64,000 nt of DNA, from contig JANPWX010000651.1 of NCBI GenBank assembly GCA_024734555.1, positions 1,766,347-1,830,346 on the forward strand, read 5' to 3'. A program made the position numbers and the translations under genes. The DNA comes from Trochalopteron elliotii (taxonomy: Eukaryota > Chordata > Aves > Passeriformes > Leiothrichidae). The notes beneath the pieces were generated by a model. It made no database searches. It had not been told where the DNA came from and saw only the letters and a list, made by a program, of their open reading frames with translations. Below, piece after piece: positions 46,315-59,700 of the stretch. Each line of letters opens with the position of its first letter. The stretch's first letter is position 1.

Positions 46315-46845
46315 GAGAACAACAAACAAGCCCAAACCCCAAAACAGGATGTGAGAGCTCGGTATCCCAGTGTGGAAGCTCATGAGTGTTTTGCTGTGTT
46401 GTTTCAGTGGTGTTCAGAACAGTGAAGACTTTAAAGCTATAGAGAAGAAAGTCACAGAGTAACCATTTGGAATAGGGAGAAAACAGTTGGTAATTTAAAC
46501 CATGAAACCAAAGAAATACAATGGAAAGCTATCAGGATGTGAAAAGCACTTCCAGGCACTGAGAGGTTAAAACAATTATTTGAACAGCTGGGAAAATTAA
46601 AATGGTAAAATAATAGCTACCCTTCAAAATTCTACAGATGCAAAGAGACTCCTCAATGAATAACTGATAAAAGGGAAAACACATTGTAAAAGAGAAACTG
46701 TTTCACGCATGAAGGTCATACAAGTAACAGCTCCTCTTAAGAACCCGGATTTCCAGACTTGGCAAGAGATGAAGAGCTGGGGTTAACACAGCAGCCTTTT
46801 ACCTTGAGGGACCTAGGGTAAAATCCTGAATACTTTAAGTTACAC

Positions 46846-47061
46846 ATGAAAGTGACTTTGGTCATATTCTTTCTACTACTTTTTTCGAAACTGTTCCCTA
46901 CCATAGCAAAAGCAAGGTCACAGGAGCATGCTGGAATTGTTGTAGCAGTTTGTTTCCTTTCCCAAGAAATTCTTCCAGCACCAATTACTCCAGGAAATGG
47001 TGCACAGCAGCCAGTTCAGGTAGTTTTACTGCTGTTATCTAGGACTCCCCCATATCCATAA
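46846..47061 (+). other. Short open frame with a signal-peptide-like start
   Basis: The 71-residue frame opens MKVTLVIFFLLLFSKLF and continues with small and basic residues (TIAKARSQ). This reads like a cleavable signal peptide with a cut near residue 23. The rest (residues 24-71) has one Cys and no domain I recognise. The ATG context is ACACATGA, not strong. No adjoining exon was found. In about 128 kb of double-stranded frames, one such hydrophobic start is easily random. Confidence 0.1.
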
Positions 47062-47064
47062 CCT

Positions 47065-49154
47065 TGCTCTGGCAAGAATGCGGTATATGTGATTTCTCAG
47101 GGAAAAAAACAGTCAGTAAAAAGTAGCTTTGCTATACAAGAAAGGTCTAACTGGAAGAATAATGTCAGTTGGGATTGCTGTGTGTAAGCCATGGTGTACA
47201 CAATGCTGCTCATCAGGACTGGGTACACAGAGAGACATATCCAGGGGACCCACAACTCCAGCACAGCCATCACCAGGGCAGGGAGGAGCTGAAAGAGCAC
47301 AGCCAGGGAAGGTTTATCTGCCACTTGGATCAGCTGTCCCTGTAGGGAAAGGATCCTCTTCCTCTACTAGCTATTTTAAAACAAGAAACCAAAAATTTTC
47401 AGCAAGTAGAGAAAAACTGACAACTGAATATGCAGCACTGTAGAGAAGATATCAGCTGTACCATGCCAGCTCTTGTTTCCGTTCCTCACCCACTGCAAAT
47501 GCACAGCCTCTTCCACATAAACACCGTGCAAACTGTTAAAAGGACAGCAACTGAACACACCTCATCAGAGTCCAAAAACATGGATCCTTTGGCAAAAAAA
47601 AGGCAGAATCAGAACAGAAGGCCAAATCTATCCACCCCAGCAGTCAAGTATTCTATCATTCACACATATTATTTCACCAGTCTGCAACTCAAAAGTCTTA
47701 ACTCCTACTTTTTTTCTTTCTTTTTTTTCCTAAAGAAAGAAATTAGATAGCATGAACACTGGGATCCTCCTGCAAGAAGACTTTTTCTCCAATCAAAAGC
47801 ATTTTTTTCCAGGATGATTTAGGCATTGCTGAAGGTCTGAGATACAGATATAACACTGCATTCCTCCTCAGCCTTTGCTCTTCAGAGTAGAGCCTACTTC
47901 AGTCTATCCTGAACACAGTCAACATACTTCAGTTGACAATCATCTGGCATTGAGTCCTGATGCTGTCAGCTATCTCCTCTGAGGGGTTAGGCTGCTCCCT
48001 AGGCAAGGACACTAAAAGAAAACATGGAGAAGAAGAGCCTGCAGCCTCCCCCATACAACTTGCTGCAATCACCTTGAACCCTTAGCCACTAACACCAGGT
48101 CTGACCACTTTCATGATCAGGAGTGTCCAACATGTTGCAGAAAGGAGTAGTTGTGTCTATGCCAAACCAAAGTAGCCTGTGCCACAGAAAGTAACACAGC
48201 TGACAGAAGGTTTTCAAAAAAGGTCTTGATCTTCCTAAGATCCCAAAGGACCCTGTGACACATTTTTACAAGAGTCAGGGCCCTGGTATTCTGCCAAGCT
48301 ACATACATTTTGTCTAAACTGAAATTATGATTACAGCTTTAATTCAATATGCTCTCCTTCACTTCCGATCCTAATCTGCTGGCAGGAACTGTTGGACCAG
48401 TGAGCACCTGCCTTTTTTTTGCCCTTTAGGTGACTTCGTCACTGTGCTGCCTGAACAGATGCCAGCAGCTAGAGCTGCACAGCAAAATCATTTATGAAAT
48501 CCACCAGCTGGGTACAAAACCTGCCTTAGCAGAGCTCCTACTCCTACTGGGAAACCTGCAGATCCATCTCTGGTAGCTTGTCATGGCACTGGTTATGGTA
48601 AGACCATAGAACTGGAATATCTCAGCTTGTTCCCTCACTGTACCAGCATGATGACCAGTCATCAGTCTTTTACTTGCCCAGGGTTAAACAGCATCCTGCA
48701 AAGCTGGTGTATAGCTGGGTAATGTACTCTGGGGTCCTTTGGGGTTCAAAAGAGGGCATAAACCTGACAGAATGAAAAGAACTTGAAGCAGAAAAAGAAG
48801 GTGTGAGGCTTGCAAAGCATCCACCCCTTTCTACCCTCCTTCCACAGGGTCTTTGATTCTCACCCACCTTTCCTGCAAAGTCCCCTGTGCCAAGCAGCTT
48901 TCATGTTCAGTGAGGAGTGCAGGAGGAGCAAGGAGATGCAGAGGATTACACTATGTCCTTATGAGCTTCCAGCACTCAGAACCCAAAGATTTCTTTTGCT
49001 CCTCTGATCAGCCATGTTCAGATGCATATTTAAAAATAAGACAGACACTGAACTCTGTCTTGCCCCTTGAGGGAATTGCAGCCTCCTCTTTCCAAACTGC
49101 CAGTTCAGTGCTGCAGGGAACAGGCAGCCTGGTGTCAGCTCCAATATAGGTTTT
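47065..49154. other. No gene seen
   Basis: Unique DNA. A pyrimidine run followed by AAAGAAAGAAA near 47705-47745 forms a small imperfect inverted repeat. No exons or transposable elements were recognised. Confidence 0.5.
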
Positions 49155-49333
49155 GAAATGAAAGAAATGCAAACGAGGGGACAGAAAAGAGGAGAGGAGG
49201 GAAGGAGAAGGTGCACAGACACAGGAAAGAAGCAGGTGAAAAAATGAAGAGAGAGGAGAAAGCAAAAATCTGAGCCCAGACTAGAAATAGGTGAGTAAAA
49301 GAGATGGAAAGAGGAGGAGGAAGAGGAGGTAGC
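49155..49333 (+). repeat. Purine-rich tract (about 180 bp)
   Basis: The plus strand is dominated by A and G, with GGAGAGGAGGGAAGGAGAAG and GGAAAGAGGAGGAGGAAGAG blocks separated by a few pyrimidines. It generates spurious Ser/Phe/Leu-rich frames on the minus strand. Could form triplex DNA. Confidence 0.7.
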
Positions 49334-49334
49334 A

Positions 49335-52300
49335 AACCCAGGCAATAGCATATATCTAGCTAGCTTTTTCAGACTACAAGAAAAAACCTACACATGACCA
49401 GAACTGTTCATGCTAAGTGGTAAGGAGGAGATCAGTGAGCCACACAAAATACATGTAAAATACCCACAGTCTGAGTTTTAATAACAGAACACCACAGAAG
49501 AGTTTTAGAACAATTTACCTTGCTTCTAGCTCAAACATTTGCTATGCGCTCTCCTGAACTCATGGGGACCAACTCCAATGCTAGTGTGGCACTGCAACAA
49601 TCTGGAATTCAGCACACCACAAAAAAATCAACCAAACCAAAAATACAATGGAGAAAATAATTTGGCAGTGCTATACAGCATTTGATTCTGGTGTCAGTGA
49701 GATAAAAATAGGGGTTCCTGAACTTTCATGTTTCCACATCCTGCCCAAGAGGGTTGGCAATTGCTAATATTTTTAAGCTTAAAGAAAGATTCCAAGCAGC
49801 AACCTGAGAGAAACAGGTTTAAACCCCATAAAAACATATAGTTGGTCTATTGGAAAAAAAACCCAAACAGATAATCAAGGGCATACCTAGATATAAATTA
49901 GCAAATAAGAAATGCCGAGTCAGGAATCAGGAGGGCAAGTTCTTACAACTCTACAACGTGCACTTCCAGAAACTCATTGGAACTTCAGTGGTACTTGAGA
50001 AATTTGTGCCAAGATAAGAAACGCTTCCAACTGTTGATTCTGAGGAAATTATCTGGAAGAACACAGGCTTGCCTGAGGTAAAACACACAATATAGTGTAA
50101 ACTTACCATCCTGCTGTCAGGATGGACCAGGTACCATGGTAAGCACAAATCAAAATTGATGAAGGAAAGCACCAGCAGAGAAAGCATAGCAAGAACCAAG
50201 GATCACAAGGACGAGCAGGCAGGACCCAGATGAACAGCTACAGCCTAGAGGCTCATGGAACACTTCAGAGCCACTGAAGAAATTCTCTTGCATACCTGGC
50301 TGGTGGGTCCAAACATCAGTTGGATCCAAACCTGCTGAGAAGATTAATAGCTACAGATTAACACATAATCTTTATAACGTTTTATCCACATGACAGTGTA
50401 CCAGACATCTGTGCTTTAGAAGACTCTTCTCAAGGGAAGATGCCTACTTCAGCCTTCAAGCACCACAACATTCCTGCTTTATGTTATCCCTTAAGGAAAG
50501 CTTTTCATAGTAGCAATGAAAGCTTTTTGCACTGAACAGCTGGAACCAAAGTCAAAGCACAACCTGGCAGTTTTCTTGGCTGAACAGGGATGCCATTGAA
50601 GCTGAGCTTCACAGGAGAAAAGTCTGTGTTGACAAAAGTTTGAGACAGTGGTTCAAGAATTGAAGGGAGTCAGAACTGAAATTTGCAGGGTTTTCAAGAG
50701 GAATATTTTGAACCTTATCCTTCTGCTACAGCTGGCATTCAGCAATTATCTCCCTTACTTCTCTCCTTTAAATATTTTTTCCCATAACATTTATCAAAGC
50801 CACCACCTTCTGAGCAGGAACAGTCAGGACTTGTCAGGTCTCCCCAGATGCTGAGATTAGCTAGCTCTTTTCTCCATGTGGAACTCTCAGATCCCACAAC
50901 TTAGGGAGGCAAAGATTTAGACTGGATTCAAGTTTTCATGAGGGAATTTCTGTTATTATAGCAGATCTAGTACCAGACACAGCCACTGTGAACCATGTGA
51001 CAGGATATGAATCCTCTTCTGTATATTCCTTCTGTGTGATCTCCCTCTTCATTTCTTCACACTCCTCTTTTCTCTACAGTATTGCAGCACTTCATTAATT
51101 CAACACAATCAACAAGAGAGCATGAAGGCAGAGGCAGCTCTCGGATTGGAACAGCTGGTTTTCTTGATAGCATCATGTCCCAAAGAGAGGCAAGGAATCA
51201 CAAGAAAAGAGACTGCTTATTCTCAACAGCAAACAACTCCAGACCAGAGAAGAAAGCACAACCCTGCTGACTGAGAAAAAGGCAGCAGTGGGATTTTGAA
51301 TATATTTCACACTCCTTGATGGATCATGCTTGAAGATTTTGTGGGGAAGCAGAGCTCAGAGGAAACCACGCTTCAAAGCCTATCACTGTACTCAAGGGGC
51401 CTATGAAAACTTTATAAATATGAACCCCTACTATCCTGTCCAAAGCACACCTGCAGACCTGCTGACACAACCAATTCCCCAATGGCCACGCTCCACAGCT
51501 ACTACACCTTGCTTCCATCAGGCTTTGGAATAAGCTCCTGCCAGCCATGCCAAAGTGGGCTTAGTAACAGATGGACAAGGATGACCAGTGGGGACTGAAA
51601 AAAACCCAGTCAAAAGTCATTCACCCTGTGACCAACCTCTGAACAAGCTGTGACAGCACAGCCACACCACAACCAACAACCACACTGAGCATCCAGCAGT
51701 GAGCTGGCAGACTTAGGCTATTTCATTCACATAGTTGTCTGTCACACGAGTCCTTGGACACTGGACCACAACATTGCAAAGTTTCCTCTTCCCTCATCTC
51801 AGTGACTGTCCTGCCTCAACACACAGCAGCAAAAACAAGCTACTGAGGAGCTGACAACTGCCTGCTCATCAGCAGCAGAAAGTGCTGAGGCCAGCAAGGA
51901 TCTGCAGTTGCTCTGATCCCCAGAGCTCAAATTTTCCAAGCATGAAACGTTTGCCTGAACAACACAAAAAGAGGTGCAGGAAGCAAGACCACAGGCTATC
52001 TTAAATCCGCAAGCCCATTTCTTTTTCCAGGCTGCTCACACCTAATACTCTATCTTTTACATCACCCTAAAGTAAGGGAACAGACCTTAGAGGATCAAGC
52101 TATAAACTTCTGGAAGCTGCCTGTAGCCCTCTCTTGCAACGAGGTATTTGCTTCCATTTCTCAAAAGCAAAGAAGGAAATCAGTACTTAGACAAAGAAGG
52201 CATATTCCAAAGGACAATCTTCTTAGTCGCTGCAGTGACATCCTTGTTGAGTCTCTCCAATGAAGATGATCACACTGGTAGGCAGAAGTCAGCCCCTCAA

Positions 52301-55300
52301 ACATTCAGGCAAGCCAGAGTCTTCAAGTGGAAATAGGTTATTCATGAGCAGCCATTTGGATTCCTCCAGATTCATGTCTCAAAGTTAAGTTTTTCTGTGA
52401 CTAAACTCATGTCTAATAAAGAATGAGTCAATATCCTTCCCCCCTGCACAAGCACCACTGGGGTCCCTTGCCTCCACCTAACTGCCTGGTTTCACAAGGT
52501 ATACAGGAACTTATTACTTCAGAGCCTCTGTGCTTCTGAGGAACATCACTGCAACTCACCAGCAGGTTTAGAGTAAGCAGAGAGTGGGACATAAACCAGG
52601 CTCATGGATGCACAACATGGTTTTGTGTCCCACTTCCTCAAGCAGGGTAAAGCTCCAGACATGGCTTGGGGGGAGCCCCACATTCAGGGGGAATGTTGGC
52701 ACACTGAATCCAGGACAGTGTCACTCATGTCACCTGAGCAGGCTCTGCCCTGGTCTCCAGGTTCTGCTCTGTATATGGCAAAGCTCCTGACCTACCAACA
52801 TCTGTTCAGTTTTTATACAAAGCAAGCCAGGGCTCTGCAAGGCAGTACAACATCTTTGTTGACATTTCAGTCCCTCAGAGAGAAGCTCTCCTTTGGCTTT
52901 GTGTCAGTCACCTTCGGCTGTGTCAGAAAATCGTGCACAGCCTGTTCTCTCAAGCAAAGCCATTTGCCTGTGCAAAGGTTTCCAGCAAACAGACAGGAGG
53001 CAGCAGCTGGAGAAAGGAGACCTGGGATCACTGCACACAATCTCACCTTTTATTATTTAGCCACATTCACCAAACACAGTCTGGCTCTAATCCATCAAGT
53101 GCAAGAAGCCTGCTAATACACTCACCTAATTGGAGAGACTCTCCTGCGTTGTACGGGGTTTTATTGTAGCAAATGTCAAGGCTCAGCAAAACAAGGAGGG
53201 GCTAAGAAGTGTCTCACACAGCCTGGGCTCTTTCCCAACCAGCACTCATCTGATACCGGATTAAATAAGGAACTTGAGAGCATTCTGTTGTCTCAAGTTC
53301 ACAACATAGCTTTGTGTGCACACAAGCCACCCATCAGCAGCTGCAAGAACAAAGTATGGCTTTCACTTTTAATGGCTTCAAAAATACTTGTTGTTTTTGA
53401 ACCAAGTGGCAGCCCATGTGCCTCAAGACATTTGATAAAGACTGCAAAGAGGGAAATGCATTAGAACATTACACCCAATCTACCTTCAGCAATGAACCTG
53501 CTTCTGCTCCAGAGGTCCATCTGGAGTCTATACAAGCTTTAGAGCTTTAAGGTTGGCTTTTGCAGCACAATACAGTGATCACTGGTGCCATACAAGCTCT
53601 CCACAGAAATTTCTCTAGTGCACTCCAACTCTATCACAGTGCCTTCATCATGTCAGTTCAAGGTACAAACAGCAAGGAACACTCCTACCTGGATCACAGC
53701 ATCCAATACATTTTTCAGTGGCTGTCTACTTTTACAAGATTTGAGAAGATTTCCTGAGCCTCAGAATACTCCTAAATGCACTTAGGCTTGGTACCAAAAG
53801 ATAAAATACAACCTTGATGTACCATAGGAAGTTGAACAGTACTGACAACACCCCAGGGGCCCAGAAATACTACAGAGCTTGTTAAATGATGGTAATCCTA
53901 AGTAGGCCGCATTTAGCACTACTGAAGACAAAAGTTTTCAATAGTTCCTGCTGATATGGCCTGAGGGAAGCTCTTGTGTTCAAAGTCACCAACTGGTATA
54001 CACCTGAATCCATGAAGAGTCAGTGTCAGAGAGCCCAGAGGATCATTAGAAGTATCCATATAACTTCTCAGCACACTATGTTTAGCTGCAGGCAGTGCCT
54101 CAAAAGAAAGATACATTTCCTCCCTTCTTCCACCCATGGAAAGGAATCAGCAGAAATTCTCAAACATGGAATTAAGATGGCATTGAGATGGGATAAACTA
54201 ACAAATGGTAATTCAGTCTCCTTTTCAAGTCCTTTGGAGAGAACAAGTCTCTATATCGTATCTATAACCAGAAACTCTCCTACTCTGTCAAAGAACTTAT
54301 TTTATAAAGCTATCAAGTATATAACTGAAACACAGTGTACTACTTGCTCTACTGCCTCACAGAGAAGATAAACTCAGTTCTTTGGTATTTAGAAACTTGG
54401 GGATTTTTTTTTTTTCATCTTATGCCAATATACTATTCTAAATTGCAAGACTTACAGTTCTATCACCAAAAAGACTCTAATATAAGAATATTTTTTAAAC
54501 AGCAGCTGAGCAGGGACCCATCACATACCTGGGCATTTATTGTCTGAGCCCTTATAGGCAGCCAGAGAAAACCCACAAATCAGTTCAGTCCTGTATTTCT
54601 CTCCTACTTTCACAATAGTCAGGAGAGTGTTACAGAGGAAAAACTTCAAGAACAGAAAGGAGGTGCTTTTAATATAACATCTAAAGAAGAAAGGTGTGTC
54701 CTAGACAAAAAGTGAACTGCTTCAGTAGCTGTGTCAGGGCACTGCATGGTACTAAAAAGAGAATAAACTCAGAACAACTGCAAGTCATGAGTAGGAAACA
54801 TCTTTCAGAAAATAAGACAAATGTAAAAGTTTCACAGCAGTTTGGTCTGAATGCAAGAAGAAAAAACTATTGCAGCTGCTATCATCTCTGTAAATTTTAA
54901 GCTTGCTTTTTGTCCAATTATCTGATTTCCTGAGGATATATATTGTGAACAAAACTTCAAACAAGCAGAAAGAACATTTGAAGATCCAGGAGTCTGTACA
55001 TGTACAAGTAACTGTAATGGGAAGGTGCCATCTCACACCTGGCAGAAGAACACTGCCACCTGACAAAGGCTTGCATGACCTGGGCACGTGGGTGCTCCCT
55101 TCAGTTTTTAAGACAGTGTCCATACTTTACAAGTCATCAGAACATTTAAAATCACCCTCATCAACAAACGCAAAGAAGAATCCAGGGCACAAGCAAATGA
55201 ATAAAAACATCCTCTATTTTCATATGAAACACTTGGATGAGGTTGGGGTTGAAGTACACACTCCACAGAGAAGAAACTGGAATAATTGATGTGCATGTTT

Positions 55301-56700
55301 CAACCAGTTCAGGAGTTTAAAAAAAAAAATAAATTATTATCTTCTGTCACCAATGTTAAATCCTGAGGATTGAACTAGGTACCTGCTGGCAGTGTAATAG
55401 TGTTTTATTAACAGCCCAAACCATGGAACCCTGAGCTTTCTGTTCCACAGCTCAGAGAAGTAACCCAAGAGATGAGCTCCTCAGAAATACAAGCCAAGTT
55501 CTTGTGGGCAGCAAACATGGACTGATAAACCTAAGGGGAGAGAATGCAGAGGCAGATGGGCAGAGGTAATCAGAAATGACAGAAAGATGAGCAGGCAGAG
55601 GGCAAGCAGAGTCTTGAAGGACTCTGAGGTAGAAGAGCTGAAATTTTATAGCATACAGGTATTTTAAATGTTAAATCAACAGCTTTCCAATACCATTATT
55701 TAAAAAATCATTCCCCCTAATATATGCAGGAAGCCATCTGCTTGCAAAATGACCTTTAAACCCTACGTAACATGCCTTATTAGACTAATTCAGAGCTGGA
55801 GGTTGGCTGATCCTGAAATCCATTTATACAGGACAAAAAGGCATTCAGCAGGGACAAGGAGCGAACACATTGTCAAAATAATTTTGTCTGCATCTCTGCA
55901 TGCACACTCAGGCTCAACACAGTAGAGCAGCACTTCTCCAGCTTCAGAAATAAGGCACAACAGACATTGCAGCACCATCCTAACTCAAGGCTTCACTTCC
56001 TTGCTTCCCTCGCATTACAAAGGTAACAAACTTTAATTGTAACAAGTGTTGTCTTTCTGGACAGCTTCTTTGACTGTAGAGGTCTTTAAGAGCCTTTCAC
56101 CAATGTTTAAAGGCCCCCAGTAAAGGCCTCTAACCAAAAAAGGTGTTATAACCAGAAGAATGTTTCTTCCCAGAGATGGAAGTATCAGCAGCAGAGCTAA
56201 TTCTAACACTGCATTCAGATCACTGTCTTCAACATGTCTTGTTCCTGTATTTGAAACACTGTGTCCAGAAAGGTTTTTTTCAATTGGCTTGCAAAGGTTT
56301 AGCTAGGACTGAAATCTTTAAATTGTTTTGGAAGCATCACAAGTATGTCAGGAAATATCTCCAGACGAGGAAGCCTGTTGGGCAGACAGACAATGTCACA
56401 GAGGGGTGAAAATCACACACAATTACTGCAGGCATGATGCAGAAAGAAACTTTCCCTCAAAGTTTGGATTTTGTAACAGATGAATACTCCACAGCCTTGG
56501 ACAAGGAGGTTCTGTGGAGAGAAACACTAGCAAGCAGCAGCGGGGCAACTCTGCAAATCACCTCCTCCAGAGTGCCACAGTTCTGCAGAGAAAAGGATTG
56601 GCATGCCACTAATAGGAGGGCTCATCTGTCACTCACTGCCTTCCAAAGAACAGCTACTTGGAGCAGTCTTGCTTGGGAGAAACTCTTCCAGGGGAATGGG
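49335..56700. other. No gene seen
   Basis: Long unique AT-moderate DNA. The longest frame, 170 codons at 52604-53116 (plus), shows no domain, signal peptide or family resemblance I can support. A segment around 51390-51560 loosely recalls decayed CR1 but lacks diagnostic blocks. No RNA genes were seen. Confidence 0.45.
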
Positions 56701-56745
56701 ACCACTGCTACCACAATAACCACAATAGCTACTACCCTACACACT
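56699..56745. repeat. Degenerate ACC/ACA-rich repeat
   Basis: Includes two tandem copies of CCACAATAA/CCACAATAG (56710-56727) flanked by ACCACTGCTA and GCTACTACC. Short and imperfect. Confidence 0.5.
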
Positions 56746-56749
56746 GCCC

Positions 56750-59700
56750 ACACAGACACATTCAGCTGGGTGGTGAAGGCTTTAAATCCCACTAGTCCTC
56801 AAAGAATTCAGCCCCAAAACCTGTGACAAAAATACCTGATGGATGGTGTGTGGAGACTGCAAACTGCACACAGCAGGAAACCATCCTGGGCAGGCTAGGA
56901 TCAACAAAGAGTATAACAAATCTTTGGTTTCCCCAGTCTGTCATGAAGGCTTTGGCATCACTAATAAAATTTCCCTAGTTATAGCCAAGTCATCAGAGAA
57001 TGGATCTAACAATAGTACGGAAATTATGGAAGTCAGGGCTACTTTGGAACTTCCTGGGAGTCTGAAAGCACTTGACCACTGACCTTGTACTTCTAGCCAG
57101 CAGTTGCTATCAACAGCAATTTTTGTGGATCTGTTTCAATCTAACTTCAGCAGCAAAACACATAGTTTAAAATTTGGAAATAAACTTCTTTCAGTCCAAG
57201 ACTGCTTGGTCATCAGTCTCCTGGAATTAATCTGAGTAAGAATTTCAACTTCCCACTTGCCAAGACTGCTACAAATCTTTTGTGAAAGAATCTGGCATTA
57301 AAACAGCCAGATGTATCACAACAGTCTCTCACCCCCAAGCAACTATTTTCCATACCAGACAGCCCTGACTGAATACAGGCTACAGTTCTCAGGAAAATGC
57401 TGCCTAACACACCATACAAAGAGCACAAAAGTAAGGAAATGTTTGATCCATGCAGTCCCACTAATTTAAGCTTAAAGACAAATAATTTTTGAAAAAAAAG
57501 AGAGAATACCAAGAATGAAATTTTGATACCAAAGTCTAATAAGACTTTTCAAATACACCCACTCAAAGACCTCATTAGAGCATCAGGTCAGCTAAGAGCT
57601 CATTCTTGACCAGCTAACTCTTATTAGTATTTTACTGCAAAAAAAATTGAGACTGTTTTTAAACACTTTCAGGCAAACAAGGTTTTAAAACAAGAATTGT
57701 AGCAAGACCACATTTTAGAAGTAACAAAATGCCAAATAATTCGACTTCAGATATTGTAATGTCATACTGACTTCTTTTCCTCTCTTACAGAAGTTGCTTT
57801 CAAAATCATCTGTAAAACATACATATTTAGATTAACTTTACCTGTAAATATGCCTGAAATCAGAACCATCAAGCAAGACATTAGACTCAAAAGCAATTAT
57901 GCCTCACTATAACAATGTCAAAACCCCCAAACAAACAAAACCAGGAAACAAAAAATAAATGCACAGGGATTGGGTGTTGAACTGTCAGAAAACAGACTGT
58001 TTATGAGAAGAGAAATGCAGTCAGAAGTCCTCCTTCCAGATCAGGCAATGAATACAAGAACTTCAGAAGTAAAGATGATGTACAATATGGACTAAGTATC
58101 ACTGAAAGAGGAGCCCTGAAGCACAACCAAGCGAGTTTTAAACTTATTTCTGCTCATTTTCTTCAAAAATTATAAACTTGAGGAGGTTTGGGCTTTACAG
58201 GAACTACAAAGAGCAGACAGAGAGAAGAATTTGTTTGTGTGGGTTAATAACTGCTCACAACACACCAGGCTGTTGGGAACATCAGAGCTTCATGAAGTGC
58301 TGAGACACAGAGTAAATAAAGAACTATGCCTCCAGTTTCATAAATACCAGGTACAGGCAACAGACATTTCCATTTTAAGTAGGCCAGCATTTACTCTGGA
58401 ACATGCCTCATATATTAAGATGTTGGTTAATGTCCTTTCAGGCAGCTCTATATTTTTAGTTTATCCACCAGTGAACTCTTGAGGATATGAAATGCTATGT
58501 ACAGACCCAAGATTTGCCAGATTCTACAACTGCTGCCTTGAAAATCAAAACAATAACTGTTTCCATCCTTCATAATTAGAAGCAAAATATGGATCCTCCT
58601 CACCTTTGCAAATACCAGGTCAGGGTATGCCTGGGTACAGTTAATCCACTGCTCCTCTTTGTTTACGATTAAACAAACAGCAGCTGCCTGCAGCTTGCAG
58701 CTCACCCCCAACTCCCTTGTGGGGGCCATTTATTGAGTCAAAATCCTCTGATAGTGTTACCACCACAGTATTTGCACAAATAAAGGTGGAAAGAGAGATA
58801 GATTTAAAAAAAAAGAGAATTTCCTTTATAGAGAAGGCAAGAAAAACCCTTTACAGATATGTTTGCTTTGAGCAAGGACCGACTGACAGGTCAGCAGGAC
58901 AGCCATATACCTGGCTGAGGATGGCTGGGCACAGCATCCTTCAGACAGGAAACACACAGATTTATCTGAAACTACAAACCTCAATTCCAGAAAGCTCAAA
59001 CAATCCTAAAGCCTTTCAAGTTAGATATATTGTATTTCAAGCAGCACACCATGTCTTAGATCTCCTCAATGAGGCTTCAACAGCCAAGATCTACCTCTGC
59101 AGAATCCCAGGGGGAGGAGAAATCCTAGCATTTCTCAAATACAGAGTTTGCTATACCTGTTCCAAATTTTCTTTCCCCAGTCACACACACTGACTGCTCC
59201 TCTCTATCCCAGCAAGTACACAACCAATCCATAAAGCACTCTGAAATCCACCAGAATGGAAACAACACTTTAGCAAAAGCCTGATGATCCAGAATGATCA
59301 GATACCTGCAGTGCAGCCCATGGCACCCAACTCTGCTTCTCTTAAGCGGAGAGAGAAATAAAAGCTCCCAGCAGCCCACGCTTCAGCAGGATCAAAAGTG
59401 CTTGAGCAAAACTGCTCCATCAGGATGGGACACTGTAGAAACACCTTCAGCATCCTCTCAGCAATCTAAATCCCTGCCCACAGATTAGAGACAAACTTCT
59501 AGCTGAGTTGTAATGCTTTGCTTTGTGTGCCAAAAGGGAACTGGGCTTTCCCAGAGATCACCTGGAAATGTAAACACAATAAATTGACCACATTCCTTTT
59601 TATTATAGTCAAGGGCAAAGCAGAATACATATGACTCAAGGTTATGTTAAAAAGTCTCCCCTTCACTGGAATTCAGTCAATCAGTATTTAGCAAGGGCTT

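Noticed and set aside
48959..49351. 130-codon Ser/Phe/Leu-rich frame on minus strand
   Set aside because: It is the translation of a polypurine/polypyrimidine tract, which is stop-poor and compositionally biased.
51390..51600. Possible decayed CR1 fragment
   Set aside because: Phrases such as 'ctttggaataagctcctgcc' loosely recall CR1, but no diagnostic block or tail is present.
52604..53116. 170-codon open frame on plus strand
   Set aside because: No domain, signal peptide, repeat or family resemblance. Its length is near what chance allows in 64 kb of six-frame sequence, and no splice or promoter context supports it.
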